Below are positions 60,093 to 64,000 of a stretch of DNA of 64,000 nt, piece by piece (the stretch's first letter is position 1; every line of letters begins with the position of its first letter). Where the stretch lies: NCBI GenBank assembly GCA_035606355.1, contig DATNFO010000027.1, positions 1-64,000 of the forward strand. Reading direction: 5' to 3'. Under the pieces are notes generated by a model. It worked only from the letters and a program-made list of their open reading frames with translations, had not been told where the DNA came from and searched no databases. Origin of the DNA: Sulfopaludibacter sp035606355. Lineage in GTDB: Bacteria; Acidobacteriota; Terriglobia; Bryobacterales; Bryobacteraceae. The position numbers and the translations under genes were made by a program.

Positions 60093-62137
60093 TGTTGCAG
60101 GAACTTATCTATGTTAGCGATGTTTTGCTTGGCATAGCGGGATTCCTGCAAATCGGGGTTGATTTCTATCGTTTTTTGAAAGTGCCGGCGCGCGGGGTCG
60201 AGCTCGGCGATGCTGCCGGTGGTCTGCGCTTTGGTCATGAACGCGAGTCCCAGCGCGTAGTGCGCGTACGGGTCCTGCGCATCGTAACTGAGGGCGCGCT
60301 CGCAGCTTGCGATGGCCGTATCGAACTGGTTCAGTTTTCGTTCGCAGTCGCAGATTCCGAACCAGGCCAGGCTGCGCAGGTCTTTCCAGATATCCTGGGT
60401 GCCGGCGCGTTTCTTCCGTCCCATGCCGAAGAGTGAACCGATCACGTAGTAATTGAGCTGCCCGGCGAGCTTGCTGTCGAAATCGCTGAGCTTGAGGTAG
60501 CTGTCGTACTCGGGTTTCGCTTCGGCGTACTTCCCGCCGAGGCGCAGGCTGTCGGCGAGCCATAGGTGGGGTTCGGCATTCCGCGGCGTAAGTTTGATCG
60601 CCTTTTGCGCTGCCTCGATGGATTGCGGGTAGAGCGCTTTGAAGCGGTATGCCTGGGCCAGCATGGTGAGCGCGTCGGCGTGGTTGGGGTCGCGCGTGAG
60701 CACGACGTTGAACTGTCGAATGGCTTCGTCGGTGTTGCCGGTGTCCAGGAGCATGCCCCCGTAGTTAGCGCGCGCTTCCAGATAGTCGGGATCGATATCG
60801 ATGGCCTTCTTGTAATACTCCGCAGCCTTCTGCTCATCGTACAGTGCGTTGTAAGTCAGGCCTAAGTAGAAGGCCGCTTTGCTGTAAGTGGGGTCGGCCG
60901 CGAGCGCTTTTTCGAAGTACTCGGCGGCCTTGCGGTAATTCTGCTCGTAGCCTTTCTGGTAATACTTGATGCCGTCATCGAGTAAGTCGAGTGCAGCTTT
61001 GTCGTGGCGGCGCGCGATCAGGATCTTGATGCTGACGGTGGAGTCCTGGCCGGGATAGACGGTTTCCTGGCGGGGCCCGTCAGGCTCGTAACCCATTTTC
61101 ACGCCCTTTACCGTGTGGGCTCCGGGCGGCAGGCCGGGGACTGTGATGGGCTTGTTATTCTGAATCACTCCGACCGACTTGCCGTCGACGAATACCTCGA
61201 CTCCGTCCATGTTCGCCTCGAAGACCAGCGTGCCGTACTTCGGCGCCGGCGGCTTGGCGGGCGGAGCATTGGCAGGCACGTAGGCGAGTAACATGTCGGG
61301 ATCGTAAGTGCCGCGATCGCTGGTGGGATTCTGTTTGCCCCTGGTGGCTTCGCGCACTTGCGAGTGCACGTACTCGGCAAGCTCGTCGGCCGTGACAATA
61401 CCGTCACCGGACGTATCGGCGACACCTTCAAGGCCCTTGACGACGTAGTAAGTGAAGACGCCGTGGCCGCCTTCGAGGTCAGGACTTTCGAAGGAGCTCT
61501 CGCGGTCGCGGCTGGCGGTTAGCGAGAATAGCGACTTCCGCAGGTCGCCGAGTGTGTGGTTCAGGTTCGCGGTGTCTTCGGGCGTGATGGCGCCGGAGTG
61601 GCAGGCATCGGTGAGCAGAATTTTGTTCTTCGCTTTGATCTTGCCGCCAATGGTTTCGCCGAGCTCATCCATAGGGAAGCCCGTAGCGGCGATGCTATCG
61701 AGATTGATGTCATAGGGCGCCAGATAGCCGCGGCCCTGGTAGATGAATCCGTGGCCCGCGAAGTAGATCAGGACGCGGTCGTCAGGCTGCGCGACGGAGG
61801 GGAGCCAATCGTCGATCTCGTGGCGGACGGCCGCGAGTGTAGCTTTAACGCCGGTGAGCAAGTGGACGTTCTCGGCTTTGAAGTTGCCGCCTTCCGGGCT
61901 GATGAGAATGGTGTAAATGGACTGCGCGTCGCGTTCCGCGAACTGAAGCTGCAGCTTGTCCGGGATGCTCTTATAGCGGGAGATGCCGATTACCACGGCG
62001 TAGCTTCGTGGGATGGAGACGGTTTTCGGCGCAGGCGCGGGCTCGTCGAGCTTTTCGATTTTGAGGTCACGCTTTTGATCGGTTTGCTGCGCGAGGAGCG
62101 CCGCGGCGGTGAGGGTGAAGATAAGTGCGCTGCGCAT
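60089..62137 (-). CDS. Secreted caspase (C14) - EF-hand - PEGA - TPR protein
   Basis: 682 residues. Signal peptide 1-16 (ALLAQQ). The caspase-fold domain (~44-235) has dyad His129 (YFAGHG) and Cys179 (TDACHSG). A perfect EF-hand loop (241-252, DTSGDGIVTADE) follows, suggesting calcium control as in metacaspases. A PEGA beta domain (~302-372) and at least six TPR units (~400-680) complete it. It is probably a periplasmic or surface protease/scaffold with an Asp- or Arg/Lys-type specificity not readable here. It is coupled to def downstream and the DUF4384 genes upstream. Confidence 0.93.
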   Translation of the reverse strand: MRSALIFTLTAAALLAQQTDQKRDLKIEKLDEPAPAPKTVSIPRSYAVVIGISRYKSIPDKLQLQFAERDAQSIYTILISPEGGNFKAENVHLLTGVKATLAAVRHEIDDWLPSVAQPDDRVLIYFAGHGFIYQGRGYLAPYDINLDSIAATGFPMDELGETIGGKIKAKNKILLTDACHSGAITPEDTANLNHTLGDLRKSLFSLTASRDRESSFESPDLEGGHGVFTYYVVKGLEGVADTSGDGIVTADELAEYVHSQVREATRGKQNPTSDRGTYDPDMLLAYVPANAPPAKPPAPKYGTLVFEANMDGVEVFVDGKSVGVIQNNKPITVPGLPPGAHTVKGVKMGYEPDGPRQETVYPGQDSTVSIKILIARRHDKAALDLLDDGIKYYQKGYEQNYRKAAEYFEKALAADPTYSKAAFYLGLTYNALYDEQKAAEYYKKAIDIDPDYLEARANYGGMLLDTGNTDEAIRQFNVVLTRDPNHADALTMLAQAYRFKALYPQSIEAAQKAIKLTPRNAEPHLWLADSLRLGGKYAEAKPEYDSYLKLSDFDSKLAGQLNYYVIGSLFGMGRKKRAGTQDIWKDLRSLAWFGICDCERKLNQFDTAIASCERALSYDAQDPYAHYALGLAFMTKAQTTGSIAELDPARRHFQKTIEINPDLQESRYAKQNIANIDKFLQQ

Positions 62138-62140
62138 AAT

Positions 62141-62803
62141 TCACTTGTGGGCTACGCGAAATTGATAAACGACCGGACCGGTTAAAGGCTCCGGAGAAGA
62201 GATCACAGCTTTGTTCTGGTCGCGGAGGAAGAGCAGTTCGCGCGGACCGGGGTCAAAGGCGCCTGAGATGTTTTTCGGGATATCGGCTCCGCGAGGAATG
62301 AGCTTGGGGCCGGCGGCGGAATCGACACAGTCGCCGCGAGCTTTGAGAACGGCGTCGTCGCAGCGAGGGATCAGTTTGAGCGGAGTGGAGGGCGCGGCGG
62401 AGGACGGCGGAGGCCCGGGGCGTTGCGCATCGGTGAGTTTCACCGGGCTCACCAGCCAGTAGACCGTTTCGTATCCGGGAGGTCCGGCGATGCGAAAAAC
62501 GGTGGACGTGGCGGGAACCTGGTAATCCTTTCCGGCAGCGATCTGGTTGGCCTGGCCGGTTTCCTCGCGCGGGAAAAGCTGCTCGTATTTGCCGCTGGAG
62601 CCCTGGTTCATGACATACAGGTAGCCATCGAAATTCGAATGGAAGCGGAAGCGAATGCGGTCGCCGGACGCGAGAACGAGCGCGGGATCGACGGCCTGCC
62701 ACGTAGTGCCTTGCAGCCGCTCAAGAACAATTTCCATGCGCTGCGGCTGGGCGTTGGCGACGAAGGGAGCGAGGCCGAGCAGCAGCAGGGCCCGGCGCAT
62801 CAT
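62141..62803 (-). CDS. Secreted DUF4384-type protein
   Basis: 220 residues. Signal peptide 1-18 (VANA). The DUF4384 core (~25-120) shows SGDRIRFRFHSNFDGYLYVM, GKYEQLFPREE, then a Pro-rich linker and an ~80-residue tail. Two cysteines (C149, C158 region) may pair. DUF4384 is often fused to or encoded near caspase-like proteases, where it may act as an adhesion or regulatory beta-domain; the function is unproven. Its start overlaps the preceding DUF4384 gene by four bases and its stop is three bases before the caspase gene. Confidence 0.85.
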   Translation of the reverse strand: MMRRALLLLGLAPFVANAQPQRMEIVLERLQGTTWQAVDPALVLASGDRIRFRFHSNFDGYLYVMNQGSSGKYEQLFPREETGQANQIAAGKDYQVPATSTVFRIAGPPGYETVYWLVSPVKLTDAQRPGPPPSSAAPSTPLKLIPRCDDAVLKARGDCVDSAAGPKLIPRGADIPKNISGAFDPGPRELLFLRDQNKAVISSPEPLTGPVVYQFRVAHK

Positions 62804-63717
62804 TTGTGCACCAGGACGACATCGGCGACCACGCGCGAATCGGCGCTGCCGGTGGGGTTCACCACGTAGACGGCTTTTTCTTTCTTGTCCCCGGGCGTGT
62901 CGGCGTCGACCTTTTCGATCACCAGGTCGCGGGCATAGGCGGTGCGGAGGAGGCCGACGGTGCGGTCGTCAATGCGCAGGTCGGCAACCATGGTCTTGGC
63001 TGGAGTAGCTGCGGGTTTGGGCTGCTGCGGCGTGGCGGCAGGCACGGGGTTGGAGCCCTGAAGGGAGTAGATGAGGTTTTCGAGATCGGGCTCGGGAGTG
63101 CGGGACAGGACGACAAAGAGGCGTTCCTCGCCGGGTTGCTCATCGAAGACGAGTCGCGAATGCGGTGGCATCTGGTAGGTGTGGAAGCCGTCGATGTGGT
63201 TATCGCCTTCCTGCACTTCTTTGGAGGGGAAGATCGGTTTCCAGGTGCCGCTGGAGCCTTTACTGATCATGTAGAGATAGCCGGGGGTGTTGCTTTCCAG
63301 ATCGAACTCTATGGCATCGCCGGCGTGGAAGACGGAGTCGGGAGCGACCTCGACCATTTGGTCATCGACGCGTTTTCGGATGGTGAAGCGGAGTCCGAGG
63401 GCGGGTCCGTTGGCCGGGGCGGGCGCGGTGGTGTGGGCGGCGGTGAGGATGATGCCGGAAGCGGCCGCGACCGGCGCAGCGGCGGAATCGGTGGCGGATA
63501 CATGCGGCTGCGTTTTCGGCGGAACGTTCGTGGCCGCAGTGGTCCGGGCGACCGGCGCCGCTTTCTTGTTGGGCACGCCGGATTTGGTTGCGTGCGCGGC
63601 GGGTTGCTGGGCTGCGGAATAAAAGAGCTCACGCGCGGTGAGTTCGGGGCCACTCTGGGCGTGGGCGGACAGGGCTAGGAATACGGTGGAAAAGAGGTAA
63701 AACGGGGTCCTGGGCAT
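62800..63717 (-). CDS. Secreted DUF4384-type protein, longer paralogue
   Basis: 305 residues. Signal peptide 1-20 (ALSAHAQ). Residues 25-100 form an Ala/Thr/Pro linker, followed by DUF4384 (~105-230) with AGDAIEFDLESNTPGYLYMI, GTWKPIFPSKE and FVVLSRTPEPDL, and a C-terminal extension. It is paralogous to the next gene. Initiation is unusual: AAGGAGG lies 29 bases upstream, but a 19-nt hairpin fills the gap and would bring it to ten-base spacing. It is the first gene of the DUF4384-DUF4384-caspase-def operon. Confidence 0.85.
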   Translation of the reverse strand: MPRTPFYLFSTVFLALSAHAQSGPELTARELFYSAAQQPAAHATKSGVPNKKAAPVARTTAATNVPPKTQPHVSATDSAAAPVAAASGIILTAAHTTAPAPANGPALGLRFTIRKRVDDQMVEVAPDSVFHAGDAIEFDLESNTPGYLYMISKGSSGTWKPIFPSKEVQEGDNHIDGFHTYQMPPHSRLVFDEQPGEERLFVVLSRTPEPDLENLIYSLQGSNPVPAATPQQPKPAATPAKTMVADLRIDDRTVGLLRTAYARDLVIEKVDADTPGDKKEKAVYVVNPTGSADSRVVADVVLVHK

Positions 63718-63725
63718 CTGGTGTT

Positions 63726-63744
63726 CCGGCCTGCTGCGGGCCGG
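63726..63744 (-). promoter_or_regulatory. Hairpin between Shine-Dalgarno and start codon
   Basis: CCGGCC-7 nt-GGCCGG lies between AAGGAGG (63753-63747) and the ATG at 63717. Folding the hairpin removes 19 nt and leaves a 10-nt spacer (2 + 8). It may be required for efficient initiation or act as a switch. Confidence 0.5.
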
Positions 63745-63817
63745 ATCCTCCTTTTTGTTTTACGATACCACCCGCGGAGCGGCGGTGGCCGCAAGAGAAG
63801 GAATTCCCGTTGCGACG

Positions 63818-64000
63818 CTAGGGCCTGCGGCTCGCAGCGCTGACTTGGCCGTTTGCGAACCAGAGGATCGCCGGCAGGAGCATGGCAACCCCGACTGCCG
63901 TGGCGCAAGTCCTTGGCGCCGCTCCGAGATCGATTGCCAAGCTTGCGGCGTAGCTGCTGGCGGCCATGGCGATCATGCAGAGGCCGTATTCGGCGGCGAA
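63818..64000 (-). CDS. C-terminal end of a probable MFS transporter (cut by window edge)
   Basis: 60 residues plus stop, open at the window edge. Two hydrophobic segments (YGLCMIAMAASSYAASLAID and ATAVGVAMLLPAILWFA) joined by a short polar loop match the last two helices of an MFS permease. The tail is short and polar. The family call rests on helix pattern only; the upstream part is outside the window. It is transcribed toward the DUF4384 operon with a ~100-bp gap. Confidence 0.5.
   Translation of the reverse strand, partial: FAAEYGLCMIAMAASSYAASLAIDLGAAPRTCATAVGVAMLLPAILWFANGQVSAASRRP

Noticed and set aside
63675..63908. 77-residue minus-strand ORF across the DUF4384 leader
   Set aside because: It runs through the Shine-Dalgarno/hairpin region and out of frame with both neighbours; Arg/Pro-rich and without a usable start.

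Overview
The window is about 64 kb of GC-rich chromosomal DNA. It most likely comes from an acidobacterium of the Bryobacterales/Solibacter type. Pointers are the TIGR03435-type secreted proteins, carboxypeptidase-regulatory-like secreted proteins, DUF1080 and Gfo/Idh secreted enzymes, caspase/TPR/DUF4384 proteins, and extragenic hairpin repeats. This is inferred from gene content; there is no rRNA here. No phage, plasmid, CRISPR array or intact transposase was seen, so the window looks like core chromosome with accessory genes and repeat islands.

Layout. 0-2 kb: small minus-strand genes (AhpD-like protein, two unknowns, DUF350). 2-6.3 kb: tRNA-Gly(TCC), a Ycf46-like AAA ATPase, and a convergent giant gene fusing a NodB deacetylase, a caspase fold, an EF-hand loop, a coiled coil and TPRs. 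6.3-10.5 kb: a LuxR-type two-component pair, Pal lipoprotein and an acyl-CoA desaturase. 10.5-11.6 kb: a repeat island with a 73-bp minisatellite, about 132-bp hairpin units and a second hairpin element. 11.6-16.9 kb: a 1397-residue M14 peptidase and a DUF1028 protein. 16.9-21.6 kb: a coupled operon recG-rsmD-doxX-methyltransferase-zinc ribbon protein. 21.6-24.6 kb: Gfo/Idh oxidoreductase, MbfA-like ferritin/VIT protein, unknown protein, histidine phosphatase. 24.6-29.2 kb: DUF1080-GH20-psuK-psuG operon. 29.3-32.4 kb: two secreted beta-sandwich proteins. 32.9-42.3 kb: a complete RND efflux operon (adaptor, two pumps, outer-membrane factor), followed by a convergent ECF sigma factor. 43-47.5 kb: a decayed secreted-protein gene, then acyl-CoA synthetase, lactate permease fused to a thioredoxin-like domain, and a tyrosine phosphatase. 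47.5-49.3 kb: a TIGR03435 array with one collapsed copy. 49.3-51.8 kb: membrane pyrophosphatase. 52-55.6 kb: Gfo/Idh, DUF1080 and a glycosyltransferase. 55.8-59.3 kb: glyA-rpiB facing proS across a symmetric divergent promoter. 59.5-63.7 kb: two DUF4384 genes, a caspase-PEGA-TPR gene and def in one operon. 63.8 kb to the end: the 3' end of a probable MFS transporter.

Themes. Many neighbours overlap by 1-4 bases, so translational coupling is common. The two caspase-fold loci share one design: intact His/Cys dyad, a perfect EF-hand loop just after the caspase fold, and C-terminal TPRs. The operon joining one of them to two DUF4384 proteins and peptide deformylase, together with the NodB-caspase fusion, is the best candidate for an undescribed system. 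Several convergent gene ends are capped by palindromes or mobile hairpin elements, and two of these carry duplications of the neighbouring gene's 3' end.
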